The notes beneath the pieces are model-generated. The model ran no database searches, had not been told where the DNA came from, and worked only from the letters and a program-made list of their open reading frames with translations. The translations under genes and the position numbers were made by a program. Positions 25,131 through 35,222 of a DNA stretch of 64,000 nucleotides are shown in pieces. Every line of letters begins with the position of its first letter. Position 1 is the stretch's first letter. The stretch covers positions 186,001 to 250,000 of the forward strand of contig JADKGC010000008.1 in the NCBI GenBank assembly GCA_016717205.1. Direction: 5' to 3'. This DNA is from Candidatus Flexifilum breve. Lineage in GTDB: Bacteria; Chloroflexota; Anaerolineae; Aggregatilineales; Phototrophicaceae.

Positions 25131-28100
25131 CTATTGTCCCTCGACCGATGGTTCTTCGGCAGTGATGCGGCTCAACATGGTTTGCGGGCCGGCGATGGGC
25201 AGTGAAATGTAGAACGTCGTCCCCTGGTTGATTTCGGACTCGAACCACACTTCGCCCTGATGCATATCGACCAGCGTTTTGACAATCGAGAGCCCCAACC
25301 CCGTACCCGCTACATCCATCACGAGGGCGTGTTCTTCGTAGCGTTCGAAGCGATTCCAGATGCGTTCGCGGAACTGTTCCGGAATGCCAATCCCGCTGTC
25401 ACGCACCGTGATCAGAACATTTTTGCCGTCGGGTTGAAGCTGAGCCTCAATGTTTATCTTACCACCAGCATACGTGTAATTGAAAGCATTGTCGGCGAGG
25501 TTGCTGACCACCTGCGTGAGCTTATCCCGATCCGCGCGAATGGTGGGCAGGTCCGGCGCGATCTTCACTTCGACGTCCATCGCCTTGTTCTGATACTGCG
25601 CCCGCCCGCGCACGCTCGACGCCACCAGCACGATCACATCCTGCAGGTTGACATCGGTCAGCGTGAGCTGATCGCGCCCGCTGTCCAGCTTGGAAATGTT
25701 CAGCAGGTCGTTCACGAGGTTGGAGAGGCGCGTCGCGTTGCTGCGAATGGTTGACAGGAACTGCCGCTGCTGCTCGTTGACATCGCCGCCCGCGCCCTTG
25801 AGCATGAGATCGACATAACCCATGATGCTGGTCATCGGCGTGCGCAGTTCGTGTGCCGCGGTGGAGAGGAACTCGCTCTTCATGCGGTCGACTTCGGTCT
25901 CTTTGGTGACATCGCGGAACACGGCCACCGTGCCCAGCACCTGATCACCCGTATACACCGGGGAGGCATGCACGTTGACGATGCGCCGACCGACATCCAC
26001 GCGGTCGAGGATCAGTTCTTCGTCGGGACGCCGCTGGCGCAGCGACCAGTTATTGAGCGCGCTCGTCCACGTCGCCGAGCCTTCCGTCCCCGTCAGGCGG
26101 GAGAGCGGCTGACCGAGAACGTAGTCCCGGCGCAGGCCGAGGATCGCTTCGGCGGCGCTGTTGAACAGGATGACCGTCCCGCTCGAGTCCGCCAGCATGA
26201 CGCCGTCCGCGATACCTTCGAGGATGGCGCTGTTCTTCTCGGCTTCTTCCTGTTCGGAGCGGAGCAGGGTCGCCATGCGGTCATTCTGATCGCGGATCAG
26301 GTTATAGAGGTCGGCATTGTTGACGGCCGCCGCCACCTGACTCGCCGCCGCGACCGCCAGTTTCATCTGCGGCTCGGTGAAGTGATTCGGCTGCTGGCTG
26401 AGGAAGACCATCACGCCCTGCACGTCTTCGTTGGTCTCCAGCACGACGGCCACGCCGCTGCGCCATTGTTCCGCGTCCGGGTTTTCGCGCTTCCAGTAAT
26501 CGGTCGCGTGCAGGTCAGGCACGTTGGCCGCGCTCGAATTGTTCATCACCCAGTTGCCGAGCATTTCGGCGGGGTGGTAGCGCCGTTCAACATCGCCAAG
26601 GCGACCGGTACCACCGCGGCGCGGTTTGTGCGCCAGCGACACATGGCTGTACAACCGATCCGTCAGCGGGTCGATGAGCAGGACGACCGCGTCTTCCGCG
26701 TTGATGGCTTTAGCGACCATGTCGAGCGCGCGATCAAGCACGCGGTTGGTGTCGAGCGTCCGCCCGAGTTCCGCCGCGATCTGGTACAGCGAGTCGATGC
26801 GGTCGCGCTCCTGCTCCAGTTCGATGGTGCGCTCTTCAACGCGCTGATTGAGTTCAGCGGCGAAGTTCTGCACGCGCTGGAACAGGCGGGCGTTCTGAAT
26901 GGTCGCGCCGAGCTGCGCGCCAATCGTCGTCAGAATGCGCTGATCGTTCAGGCCGAACGGACGTTTCTGCTGGGTATCGCGCACGGCCAGCGCGCCGACG
27001 ACCTGATCGCCGGCGATCAGCGGCACGCCGAGGTAGCGCAGCGCGTCGTCTTCGCCGTTGGTGATGCCGAGGTTGCGGCGTACTTCCGTCGGGTTCGGGC
27101 TGTCACCGCCGAGCGGCAGCGGGCGGCGGTACTTGATGACGAAGGAGACTTCATCGCTGCCCAGCTTGCGCGACGGAATGGTGTAGTCTTTGCCCGCGCG
27201 CACCGCCATCGGGAAGATGATGTCCTGCGTTTCCGCGTTGTAGAGCGCCAGATACATTTCTTCGGCGTCGGTGAGCTGCGGCACCTGTTCGCGCACAATG
27301 CGGATCATGTCGTTCACGTCCATCGTCGACGAGATGGCGCGGGACAGGTCGTTGATGACCAGCGACTGCTCCACCTGCGCGGCGGTTTCGGTCGAGAGAC
27401 GCGCGTTTTCGATGCTGATGGCCGCCTGGGCCGCCAGCGCCTGCGCCATGCGCGTTTCACGGTGCGTGAACGAGCGGAATTCCGATTGCAGTTCGATTTG
27501 CAGCAAACCAATCGCCTGATCGCGCACAATCAACGGGACGAGCATGCGCGCCGTATCGCCTGCGCGTTCCATCTCTTCCAGTTCGCGCGGGTCGGCGTTG
27601 GGGTCGCTGCGACGAATGACGAGGATTTGCCCATCATGGACGGCGCGCATCTTCGCCGGGTACTCTTTGAGATCGTAGGCCGTGCCCGTGGGCGTAATGC
27701 GGCTCTCGTCGCCCTGCCGGTTGAGGTCGTACTCGACCTTGAGCATGTCTTCGACGTTGTCGTACATCATGATCGCGCAGTCGTCCATGTCCAGCGCCTG
27801 CAAAATCAGGCGGACGACGCTGCCGAACACTTCGTCGAGATCGAGCGTGTACGAGGTGGCCTGCGCCGCTTCGAGCAGCGTTTCGAGTTCGCGCGTGCGG
27901 GTGAGCGTTTGTTCGAGCAAATTGGCGTTGAGCACGGCAATCGCCGCCTGGTTAGCGATGATCAGCGCCAGATCGAGCTTTTCGAGGTCGAACTTGTGCG
28001 GCGTGTCGTAGATTTCCATTTCGAAGACGCCGCTCGTCTGCCCGCCGACCGTCATGGGGATGGCCGCGTAGCCGACGATCCCGCGCGGGCGCAGTTCTTC

Positions 28101-31100
28101 GACGAGCAAACGATCCGCATAGGTGTTGAGGTCTTCGATCAGGATCGGTTCCGGATGGCGGCTCATGGTCGAGAAGAGCACGCTCTGCTTGAGGTCGAGC
28201 ACTTCGTACGGCGGCAGATCACCGCGCGGACGTTCCACCACCAAGCGGGCGACATTGGTCTCACGCTCAAACAGGTAGGCTTTGGCGCGGTCGATGCCAA
28301 GCGTCTCGGAGATTTCGCGCAGGGCGACTTCGAGGATGTTCTCGTTATCCAGCGACTGCGCCAGCGCGACCGACACGCGGTTGAGCAGGCTGAGGCGCTG
28401 CGTGCGCATGGTCGCTTCTTCGAACAGATCGGCGTTGACGAGCGCCACCGCCAGTTGATTGGCAAACACGAGCGCGGCTTGTTCGGCCTGCGCGTCGTAG
28501 AAGGCGGGCTGCGCCACCGCCAGCGTGATCATGCCGACCGCCTGCCCCTGCCGGAGCAGCGGCACGCCGAGCCAGCTCTGGTGACCACCTTCACCGGGGA
28601 GCGTGTCCCAGCCTTGCAGGTGACTGATGGTGACGGCGCGCTGTGTATCGGCGACGCGGCGCAGGCGGTCATGCGAGGCGATCTGCACGCGCGTGCCGTC
28701 GGCCTGCGGTTCGTAGCCGCGCGCCGCTTCCAGCACCACGTCTTCGTCTTCGATCCACCACAGCGACATGATGTCGTAGCCGATCACGTTCTGCATTTCG
28801 TCGAAGGCCAGCGCGATCACTTCGTCACGGCGGAGCGCGGCGGTGATGCGACTGGAGATTTCAGTCAGGGCTGCCAACTGCGCCGCCCGCGCGGCGATAT
28901 CCTGTTCGAGGCGGGCGCGGTCGGTCACATCGTCGATGAGGAGCACTGCGCCGCGCACGGTATCGGCGGACCGCAGCGGGTAGAGGTACAGGTTGAGGAC
29001 GAGATTCTTGCCCTCTTCGCGAATCGTCTGGTTGATGAGCGCCTGCGGCACGCCCTTCTCGGTGACCACGCGCAGCGTATCCGCGAGGAAGCGCAGCGAC
29101 GGGCGATACGTGAACAGGTCTTCACGCGCGCCCGCTTCACCCCAGTTGAAGCGCGTACGCATAAATTCGTTGACCGTGAGCACGCGCCCCGAGCGATCCA
29201 GCACGATGATGCCCTGCTGAATCGATTCGACGACGGACTCGTTGAAGAAGCGCAGGTTAACCGCTTGACTGAACAGGCGCGCGTTTTCGACGGCAATCGC
29301 CGTCAGGTTGGCGATACGCTTGAGGAGCGCTCGCTGCTCGTCAAACGCGGTGATGTGTTCGGGATCGTTGCAGCCAATGTGCAGCGCGCCGAGCGTCGTC
29401 CCACCGCTGGCGAGCGGCATGACGAGGCCGATATGCTGCCCCTGCGCCGCCCAGCCGCGCAGGTCTTCCAGTTCATTGACTTCGGCATCGCCCGCGCGAT
29501 ACAGGTATTCCTGCGCCGTGTCGAAGGTGCGCCCGAGGGCGGTACGCGCCAGCGACGAACGGCGGTCGCGCGCCACAGTGAGCGTGTCATCCGGCTGCAC
29601 GACGACCTGTACGAGGTCAAAGTTTTGCTGTTCGCTGTCCAGCAGCGCCATCGATAGACGCGCGAAGGGCAGAATGCGCTGCAAGCCACGCGCCACCGAC
29701 TCCACGATTTCGGGGATATCAAGCGTCGTGGTGATCGCTTCCATGACTTCGTTGAGCCGCGCTTCCTGTTCGGCGCTGCGCGTCGAGGTCAGGTAGAGGC
29801 GCGTGTTTTCCAGCATCGACGCGGCTTGATGCGCGAAGATTTCGAGAATTTCGATCAGCGCGCGGTCGGGGCGTTTACCGTCAAACGGACGATCCAGACT
29901 CATCACGCCGAGCAAATCGCCGCCCGCACCCTGAATCGGGACGAGCAGCATATCGCCGTCGTGCCAGTCGGCTTTGTTGCGGGGGTGCATGGTGCGGATG
30001 ACGGCGAAGTTCGCGTTGAACGTCTCCAAGCCGTCGACATACCACTGCGTGACCTTCTCGAACGGCAGGAAGTACGACTCGCTGATGTTGTACTCGGTGA
30101 AGGCGAACAGCTGATCCAGCTGGTCGCGGGTGATGGTGTTCTTCTTGCTGGCCTCGAACGCGTCGATGGGCAGACCAGCCTGCGCGACGCGATGGATCGT
30201 CGGGCCTTCGAGCATGGTCATCATGACCACGTCGAAACCGCAGCTTTGCTGCACGCTGTAAGCGATGGCTTCCAGCATCATGACCGGATCGACCGTGCTC
30301 TGGAGCATTTGCCCCAGTTCGAAGATCTGGTTGAGCTGATCGACACGGCGGCGCAAACGGTCGCTGCGATCCTTGTTTTCGAGGTAGCGCAGATTGTTGC
30401 CGTAGCTGAGCGAGGCCTTGGCGGCGAGCGTCATCAGGAAGGTGGCGGCGCGGTTATCGAACTGCGCCGGGTCATCGTGATACAGGTGAATGACGCCGAC
30501 CACGCGCTCTTCGTAGGTGAAGGCGGCGGCAATGGCCGACCGGGCATGATCCGGTGCGGGCGCATAGCTCGACCGGCTATAGTCGTCGACGATGACGGCG
30601 TCCGTCCCCGCTTTGATGGCCGCCACTTCGAGATCGGTCAAACCCGTGGCGACGCGTTCGCCGAGACGCCGTTCGAGGCGCGGCTCATCCACCTTGATCC
30701 AGTCCGAGGGCGGCTGAAGCAGAGCGACGGTACTGGCCTGCGCTTCAGTCGCGCGGATAGCTTCCACGCGGATCACGTCGAGCACGCGGTCAAAGTCGAG
30801 CGTGAGCGCAAGTTCGTTGCTCACGCGTGAAATCGCGTCGAGTTCCTGCAGGCGGCGGCTGAGGTTGTGCCCCGTCGCCTCGTACAGGCGCACACGGTCG
30901 AGCGCGGCGGCGATTTGGACGGTGACGCCTTGCAGCAGCGCGAGATCGGCCTCGCCATAGGCGGGTTCGAAGCGGTTGACAATGCCCATTTCGCCGAGCG
31001 ACTGATCGCCGACGACCAGCGGCACGAGGCACACGGTCAGCATGCCATACTTGAGCGCTGCGTCTTTGTAGTTATCGAGCGCGCGCGGATCATTCTGAAT

Positions 31101-33362
31101 GTCGTTGCTGATGAACGGGCGGCGGGACAGCGCGACGCTGTATTCCATGCCTTTGGCATAAGTGTCATAGACGACGGTCTCGTCCAGCGGCACATTGTGC
31201 GTGTTGCGCTGGTAAGTCGCCAGACGGCCTTTTTCGGCGTCGAAAATGCTCACGAACACCGAGGGGCTGTCTGTCAGCGCGGCGACTTCCGCGAGCATGG
31301 TCGAAAAGTCGTCATCCGGCGTCATGATCGCGCCCGCCAGTTCGGCGATGCGGCGCAGGCGTTCGGATTCTTCCGCGCGGCGCTGCGCTTCCTGGAACAA
31401 GCGCGTGTTTTCGATCATCCCGGCGATCTGCGCGGCGAAAATCAGCAGTAGGCGCGCGTCTTTGTCACCGAAGTCGACGCGGTCACGGCGATTCGCCAAC
31501 TGTACCGCCCCGATGCGCCGACCACCCGCGGAGAGCGTCGCCAATATTGACTGGCGGATATCGTGCGTGGCGACGAAGTCGGCCAAGCCCGCGCTCAGCA
31601 TGATCTTGTCGGTCGCGGCGTTGTTGGTGAACCAGTAATCCTCATCGGTCCATACGTGAGCAATCGGACTGCCTTCCGGCAGGTGAATCACATACTGTGT
31701 GGCCACCTCATCGGGTAGGCCGAGGAACGGCGTCTGCGCGACCAGCGCATCGTTATGCTCTTGATAGAGCAGCACGCCGCAGTATTCCACGTTGAACATG
31801 CGCGAAATGCGGTCGTTGATGGCGGTGAAGAATTCGCTTTCGTGACTGATTTCGCCGAAGGCCTGCGCGATCTCCTGCAAGCCCGCCATTTCGGCTTCCT
31901 GATCGAGTTCCTGCTGCGCGAGGCGAATTTCTTCGACGATGACGGCGGCTTGCGCGGTCAGCAGGTTCAACTGCTGGATATCGCGCAGACCAAACCCACC
32001 CTGTGACCGCTTGTTCGCGACCTGCAGCATGCCAATGCGGCGCGCACCGACTTCCAGCGGCATGAGCACGGTGTTGGTGACGCCCGCCGCGTTGCGCAGC
32101 ATCGTCTGGTTGAAGGCTTCCGCCAACGTCTCGTCGTCGCTGAGGTCGTTCGATGACCAGTACGGCGCGGACTGCCACGTCTTGTACTGCTGCGAGCCTT
32201 CCGGCATGGGAATCGCATAGCTGCGTACCAACTGCACCGGCAGGCCAAAGAACGGCGGTTCCGCGACGAGCGCATGCCGCAATTCGTTGTAGAGCAGGAA
32301 ACCGCAGATCTGCGCGTTGAGCAGGCGCGCGATGCGTTCGGTCAGCGCGGCGTAGGTATCTTCCGGGTCGCCGCTGACGTAGCTCAAGCCCTGCAAGCTG
32401 GCGAGGTCTTCGATGCGCTGGGTCTGCTGGGTGTAGAGTTCTGCATTGTAGATGGCGGTCGCCAACTGGCTGGAGACGGCCTGCAGGAGGGCGAAGTGCC
32501 CCTGCGTGAAGTGGCCGGGCTCTTTATGCGCGAGTTCGAATGTGCCGAGGAGACGGTCGCCCATGAGCAGGGGCAGCCCGACGAAGCTCTGATACATGCC
32601 GTTGGCGAGTTTGGGCTTCACCGCCGCCGGATCGTTCACGTCGGACACGAGCACCGGGCGCTGGTAGCGCGCGATCCACCCGGTGATACCTTCGTCGAAG
32701 TGGTAGACGCCGCCCTGTTCGGCCAGCGCCAGCACATAGGCGAAATCACCTGCCCACCCGCGCGGCGTGAGTGTGCTCGTGTTTTCGTCAAACAGCGAGA
32801 TTTCACCCGCGTCGGCGTTGATGTGCTTGCGCACAATCGTCAGCAGCGTGAGCAGCACCTGTTCCACGCCGAGACTGGCGTTGATGGTCGTGCCGATTTC
32901 GTCGACGAGGTTGATGGCAATGGCTAGGTTGACGTTATCCGCCGCTGTGCTAGCCGTCGCCCCACCGATTTCGCGGAAAATCACGACGATGCGCGTCTCG
33001 CTGCCCGCCGGGATGAAATGCGACGTGGCCTGCACCCAGCGGCGATTCAACTGGAAGGAGGCCTGCATTTCCCGCGTGAACAATTCAAAAAACGTGTCGC
33101 TCGGCTGCGCGACACTGGCCACATATTCGAGATTGGGGATGTCAGCTTCGAGATTCAGCCAATGGCGCAAAATCTCATTCGCGTGGACGATTTTGCCATG
33201 TTCCCGCGCGACAATCACCGCATCGCCGGAGACGGTGGGGACTTTAACGAGGACTTCTTCGACCTCTGGAATGTTCCCCATCTTCTGGCGCTGCAGTGAC
33301 CACAGGTAGAGCCAGAGCAGAATGACGACCGCGCCTGCAAACAGAATTATCGGCAGCCCCAT
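25131..33362 (-). CDS. Giant multi-GAF hybrid-type sensor histidine kinase (2743 aa)
   Basis: One N-terminal membrane segment (PIILFAGAVVILLWLYLW) and a PAS-like region are followed by about seven GAF domains, a PAS domain (IIVLDRSGRVLTVNEFMR), about five more GAF domains, a second PAS (GVMLADSSGTVILFNSAAEAILG), the HisKA domain (FLSTAAHELRTPMTSIMGY) and the ATPase (N-box DNAFNYTYAGG, G1 DSGIGIPEQFRERI, G2 AGTGLGLSIVKTLVDMHQGE). My count of 12 GAF domains comes from recurring starts such as ISRVSNELALTLDFDRVLDVI and from repeated PLxxGxxxxGxxxL cores. GAF domains bind small ligands or mediate dimer contacts, so this kinase may integrate many signals. No receiver domain is fused; the CheY-like gene beside it probably receives the phosphate. 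Unusual for its size. Confidence 0.92.
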   Translation of the reverse strand: MGLPIILFAGAVVILLWLYLWSLQRQKMGNIPEVEEVLVKVPTVSGDAVIVAREHGKIVHANEILRHWLNLEADIPNLEYVASVAQPSDTFFELFTREMQASFQLNRRWVQATSHFIPAGSETRIVVIFREIGGATASTAADNVNLAIAINLVDEIGTTINASLGVEQVLLTLLTIVRKHINADAGEISLFDENTSTLTPRGWAGDFAYVLALAEQGGVYHFDEGITGWIARYQRPVLVSDVNDPAAVKPKLANGMYQSFVGLPLLMGDRLLGTFELAHKEPGHFTQGHFALLQAVSSQLATAIYNAELYTQQTQRIEDLASLQGLSYVSGDPEDTYAALTERIARLLNAQICGFLLYNELRHALVAEPPFFGLPVQLVRSYAIPMPEGSQQYKTWQSAPYWSSNDLSDDETLAEAFNQTMLRNAAGVTNTVLMPLEVGARRIGMLQVANKRSQGGFGLRDIQQLNLLTAQAAVIVEEIRLAQQELDQEAEMAGLQEIAQAFGEISHESEFFTAINDRISRMFNVEYCGVLLYQEHNDALVAQTPFLGLPDEVATQYVIHLPEGSPIAHVWTDEDYWFTNNAATDKIMLSAGLADFVATHDIRQSILATLSAGGRRIGAVQLANRRDRVDFGDKDARLLLIFAAQIAGMIENTRLFQEAQRRAEESERLRRIAELAGAIMTPDDDFSTMLAEVAALTDSPSVFVSIFDAEKGRLATYQRNTHNVPLDETVVYDTYAKGMEYSVALSRRPFISNDIQNDPRALDNYKDAALKYGMLTVCLVPLVVGDQSLGEMGIVNRFEPAYGEADLALLQGVTVQIAAALDRVRLYEATGHNLSRRLQELDAISRVSNELALTLDFDRVLDVIRVEAIRATEAQASTVALLQPPSDWIKVDEPRLERRLGERVATGLTDLEVAAIKAGTDAVIVDDYSRSSYAPAPDHARSAIAAAFTYEERVVGVIHLYHDDPAQFDNRAATFLMTLAAKASLSYGNNLRYLENKDRSDRLRRRVDQLNQIFELGQMLQSTVDPVMMLEAIAYSVQQSCGFDVVMMTMLEGPTIHRVAQAGLPIDAFEASKKNTITRDQLDQLFAFTEYNISESYFLPFEKVTQWYVDGLETFNANFAVIRTMHPRNKADWHDGDMLLVPIQGAGGDLLGVMSLDRPFDGKRPDRALIEILEIFAHQAASMLENTRLYLTSTRSAEQEARLNEVMEAITTTLDIPEIVESVARGLQRILPFARLSMALLDSEQQNFDLVQVVVQPDDTLTVARDRRSSLARTALGRTFDTAQEYLYRAGDAEVNELEDLRGWAAQGQHIGLVMPLASGGTTLGALHIGCNDPEHITAFDEQRALLKRIANLTAIAVENARLFSQAVNLRFFNESVVESIQQGIIVLDRSGRVLTVNEFMRTRFNWGEAGAREDLFTYRPSLRFLADTLRVVTEKGVPQALINQTIREEGKNLVLNLYLYPLRSADTVRGAVLLIDDVTDRARLEQDIAARAAQLAALTEISSRITAALRRDEVIALAFDEMQNVIGYDIMSLWWIEDEDVVLEAARGYEPQADGTRVQIASHDRLRRVADTQRAVTISHLQGWDTLPGEGGHQSWLGVPLLRQGQAVGMITLAVAQPAFYDAQAEQAALVFANQLAVALVNADLFEEATMRTQRLSLLNRVSVALAQSLDNENILEVALREISETLGIDRAKAYLFERETNVARLVVERPRGDLPPYEVLDLKQSVLFSTMSRHPEPILIEDLNTYADRLLVEELRPRGIVGYAAIPMTVGGQTSGVFEMEIYDTPHKFDLEKLDLALIIANQAAIAVLNANLLEQTLTRTRELETLLEAAQATSYTLDLDEVFGSVVRLILQALDMDDCAIMMYDNVEDMLKVEYDLNRQGDESRITPTGTAYDLKEYPAKMRAVHDGQILVIRRSDPNADPRELEEMERAGDTARMLVPLIVRDQAIGLLQIELQSEFRSFTHRETRMAQALAAQAAISIENARLSTETAAQVEQSLVINDLSRAISSTMDVNDMIRIVREQVPQLTDAEEMYLALYNAETQDIIFPMAVRAGKDYTIPSRKLGSDEVSFVIKYRRPLPLGGDSPNPTEVRRNLGITNGEDDALRYLGVPLIAGDQVVGALAVRDTQQKRPFGLNDQRILTTIGAQLGATIQNARLFQRVQNFAAELNQRVEERTIELEQERDRIDSLYQIAAELGRTLDTNRVLDRALDMVAKAINAEDAVVLLIDPLTDRLYSHVSLAHKPRRGGTGRLGDVERRYHPAEMLGNWVMNNSSAANVPDLHATDYWKRENPDAEQWRSGVAVVLETNEDVQGVMVFLSQQPNHFTEPQMKLAVAAASQVAAAVNNADLYNLIRDQNDRMATLLRSEQEEAEKNSAILEGIADGVMLADSSGTVILFNSAAEAILGLRRDYVLGQPLSRLTGTEGSATWTSALNNWSLRQRRPDEELILDRVDVGRRIVNVHASPVYTGDQVLGTVAVFRDVTKETEVDRMKSEFLSTAAHELRTPMTSIMGYVDLMLKGAGGDVNEQQRQFLSTIRSNATRLSNLVNDLLNISKLDSGRDQLTLTDVNLQDVIVLVASSVRGRAQYQNKAMDVEVKIAPDLPTIRADRDKLTQVVSNLADNAFNYTYAGGKINIEAQLQPDGKNVLITVRDSGIGIPEQFRERIWNRFERYEEHALVMDVAGTGLGLSIVKTLVDMHQGEVWFESEINQGTTFYISLPIAGPQTMLSRITAEEPSVEGQ

Positions 33363-33398
33363 AGGTTCACCCCAGAGGAAAATCTATATCGAGCGTGA

Positions 33399-34331
33399 TT
33401 ACCACGAGGTTAGGAGGTTGGCGGCACTGTTATCTTGTCCGGTCAAGCCACGACGCCGATTTTCGGCTGCCATTTCCGTGATTTCGCGAATGTCAGAAAA
33501 CTGATGGGTTTTCGTCGACACCGACCCGGCGGAGAGCGACATCAGCGCCACCTGCTTTTCGCCGTAGACGGCGTCCGGCACGAGGATGTAGCCGCGTTCA
33601 CGGTCGATGAACGAATAGTGCTGCTTCACCTTGTCGTTGAACACTTCGATCAGGCGATCTTTCAGCTTGTCGGGGTCGGCGGCATGCGTGATGATCACGA
33701 AATTGTCACGCCCCGGGTGTCCGGCGTAGTCGTCGGGCGTGCCCGCCTCGTCGATCACTTCGCCGAGCAGCACGGCCATGAAGCGGATCACTTCATCACC
33801 CGCCACGAAACCGTACACATCGGTGAACGAGTCGAACTGGTTGATCTTGAGGTCAACGTACGTCCACGCCTTGCCGTTGTGCATCAGCGAACGCAGGTGA
33901 TCTTCGATCAGGCGCCCGGTCGGCAGGTTCGACTTCGAGTCGATTTGTGTCTGGCGGTTCGCCGCCGCGATGGCGTTCTGCACGCGCAGCTTAAGCTCTT
34001 CGATGTCAAACGGCTTGACGATGTAATCATCCGCGCCGAGTTCGAGACCCTGAATCTTGTCGCTGCGTTCGTCTTTTTGCGTGAGGAAGATGATCGGGAT
34101 GTGGCTGGTGCGCGTGGTGGTCCGCAGTTCACGGCACACGTCGTAGCCGCTCATATCGGGCAGCATGATATCCAACACGATCAAATTGGGGAGCTGCTTG
34201 CGAGTGAGCGAGAGTGCTTCGCCACCTTTCGGGGCAACCTGCACTTCATAGCCCTGCCCAGTGAAGTAAATCCGCAGCATATTGGAGATGTCGAAGTCGT
34301 CTTCGACGACCAGAATGCGACCTTTGCTCAT
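33399..34331 (-). CDS. Response regulator with receiver and degenerate GGDEF domain
   Basis: Residues 1-125 are a receiver domain with acidic pair VVEDDFDISNML, phospho-Asp in LIVLDIMLPDMSGYDVC and lysine in YIVKPFDIEEL. The remaining part has the fold of a GGDEF diguanylate cyclase (GRLIEDHLRSLM, LKINQFDSFTDVYGFVAGDEVIRFMAVLL), but the signature loop reads HPGRDNFVIITH rather than GG[DE]EF. Cyclic di-GMP synthesis is therefore unlikely; it may bind nucleotides or act by contact. It lies 36 nt upstream of the giant kinase and probably shares its transcript. Confidence 0.88.
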   Translation of the reverse strand: MSKGRILVVEDDFDISNMLRIYFTGQGYEVQVAPKGGEALSLTRKQLPNLIVLDIMLPDMSGYDVCRELRTTTRTSHIPIIFLTQKDERSDKIQGLELGADDYIVKPFDIEELKLRVQNAIAAANRQTQIDSKSNLPTGRLIEDHLRSLMHNGKAWTYVDLKINQFDSFTDVYGFVAGDEVIRFMAVLLGEVIDEAGTPDDYAGHPGRDNFVIITHAADPDKLKDRLIEVFNDKVKQHYSFIDRERGYILVPDAVYGEKQVALMSLSAGSVSTKTHQFSDIREITEMAAENRRRGLTGQDNSAANLLTSW

Positions 34332-34382
34332 GCCTCGCCTTGCCCATCCCTATCGGGAATCTGCGCGAAAAATTTAGTTCCA

Positions 34383-34412
34383 ACTATACTGGCGAAACTG
34401 ACGAAACGCCAA
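34383..34412 (-). promoter_or_regulatory. Candidate promoter for the signalling operon
   Basis: On the minus strand, TTGGCG (34412-34407), an 18-base spacer, and TATAGT (34388-34383). The predicted transcript would start about 45 bases before the ATG at 34331 and could cover the regulator, giant kinase, CheY-like regulator, hydrolase and thiamine pyrophosphokinase. Confidence 0.5.
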
Positions 34413-34566
34413 TTTACGCCGCGTCAACGTTTCATTGCTGTTATACGCGCATTATATGCGGAAATGGCGTCAGGCGTGCGTAAACGTTGGGGGGAAAACG
34501 AATTACTCACATGGGGATAAGCGAGATTCTTCGTGTCCGCTCGTGCGAACGCCCGGTAGTGACTGC

Positions 34567-35118
34567 TTACTCCACCGGGAAGAGACTGGCGACAGGGATG
34601 CTAAAACCGGGCAGTACGTCGCCACCACTGAGCATGCCGTCGAGGGGGATCAACTGCTGTCCTGTCGCCGTCAGCACCAAAACAGCCTGCTTATCAATCA
34701 AGACCAGCCACACGACCTTCGCGCCGTGCTTGACATACGCATGCGCCTTCGCAATCAATGCCGCTTCGGATTGATTAGGCGACTGGACTTCAATCGCAAT
34801 TTCGGGCATATAAGGAGCATGCTGGCGAATGACTTTGCGCCCTTCCAGTTTCAGCACCACAGACAAATCAGGGATGAGGGCATTTTCATCGTCATTCGGC
34901 AGTTGAGAACGCAGTTCGGGCAGTATCCAGGCAATCGGATTCTGCTCAAGATACTTTCCAATCGCGAGCATCAACACGGAAACAATGAAGCTGTGTAAAA
35001 ACGTTGGCATTTTTTCGACAATGTCTCCATCAATGAGTTCAAAGCGCCGCGCGTCGTTTTCGGGCAGGTTGATGAAGTGGTCGAACTCGTCAACCGTATA
35101 TTTGACCTTGTCAGCCAT
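34567..35118 (-). CDS. Uma2-family (DUF820) endonuclease-like protein
   Basis: A PD-(D/E)xK-fold protein of 183 residues. The active-site layout is visible: RRFELIDGDIVEKMP at the start, the acidic ALIPDLSVVL, and PEIAIEVQSPNQSEAALIAKAHAYVKHGAKVVWLVLID, with the E-x-Q-S core replacing E-x-K as in many Uma2 proteins. The ending QQLIPLDGMLSGGDVLPGFSIPVASLF is typical. The biological role of Uma2 proteins is not settled; they are very common in Cyanobacteria and Chloroflexota. CGGGAG precedes the ATG at 35118. It stands alone. Confidence 0.85.
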   Translation of the reverse strand: MADKVKYTVDEFDHFINLPENDARRFELIDGDIVEKMPTFLHSFIVSVLMLAIGKYLEQNPIAWILPELRSQLPNDDENALIPDLSVVLKLEGRKVIRQHAPYMPEIAIEVQSPNQSEAALIAKAHAYVKHGAKVVWLVLIDKQAVLVLTATGQQLIPLDGMLSGGDVLPGFSIPVASLFPVE

Positions 35119-35186
35119 CACAAAACTCCCGTCTCTGTAGCTGCATTATACAGGAGATTACGTGCCCCGCCTTCCCTCTTGGATAT

Positions 35187-35214
35187 GTAGGGGCAAGGCG
35201 CGCCTTGCCCCTAC
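35187..35214. repeat. Perfect 28-bp palindrome
   Basis: GTAGGGGCAAGGCG pairs exactly with CGCCTTGCCCCTAC. It sits just downstream of the DUF423 gene. Same outer arms as the other GTAGGG hairpins but with a different inner stem. Confidence 0.75.
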
Positions 35215-35222
35215 GGTTGAGG

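Noticed and set aside
25851..29657. Open frame of 1268 codons on the plus strand opposite the giant kinase gene
   Set aside because: It is an antisense shadow of the kinase in a high-GC region. The translation is Arg/His/Val-rich without domains, and the sense frame has clear GAF and kinase motifs.
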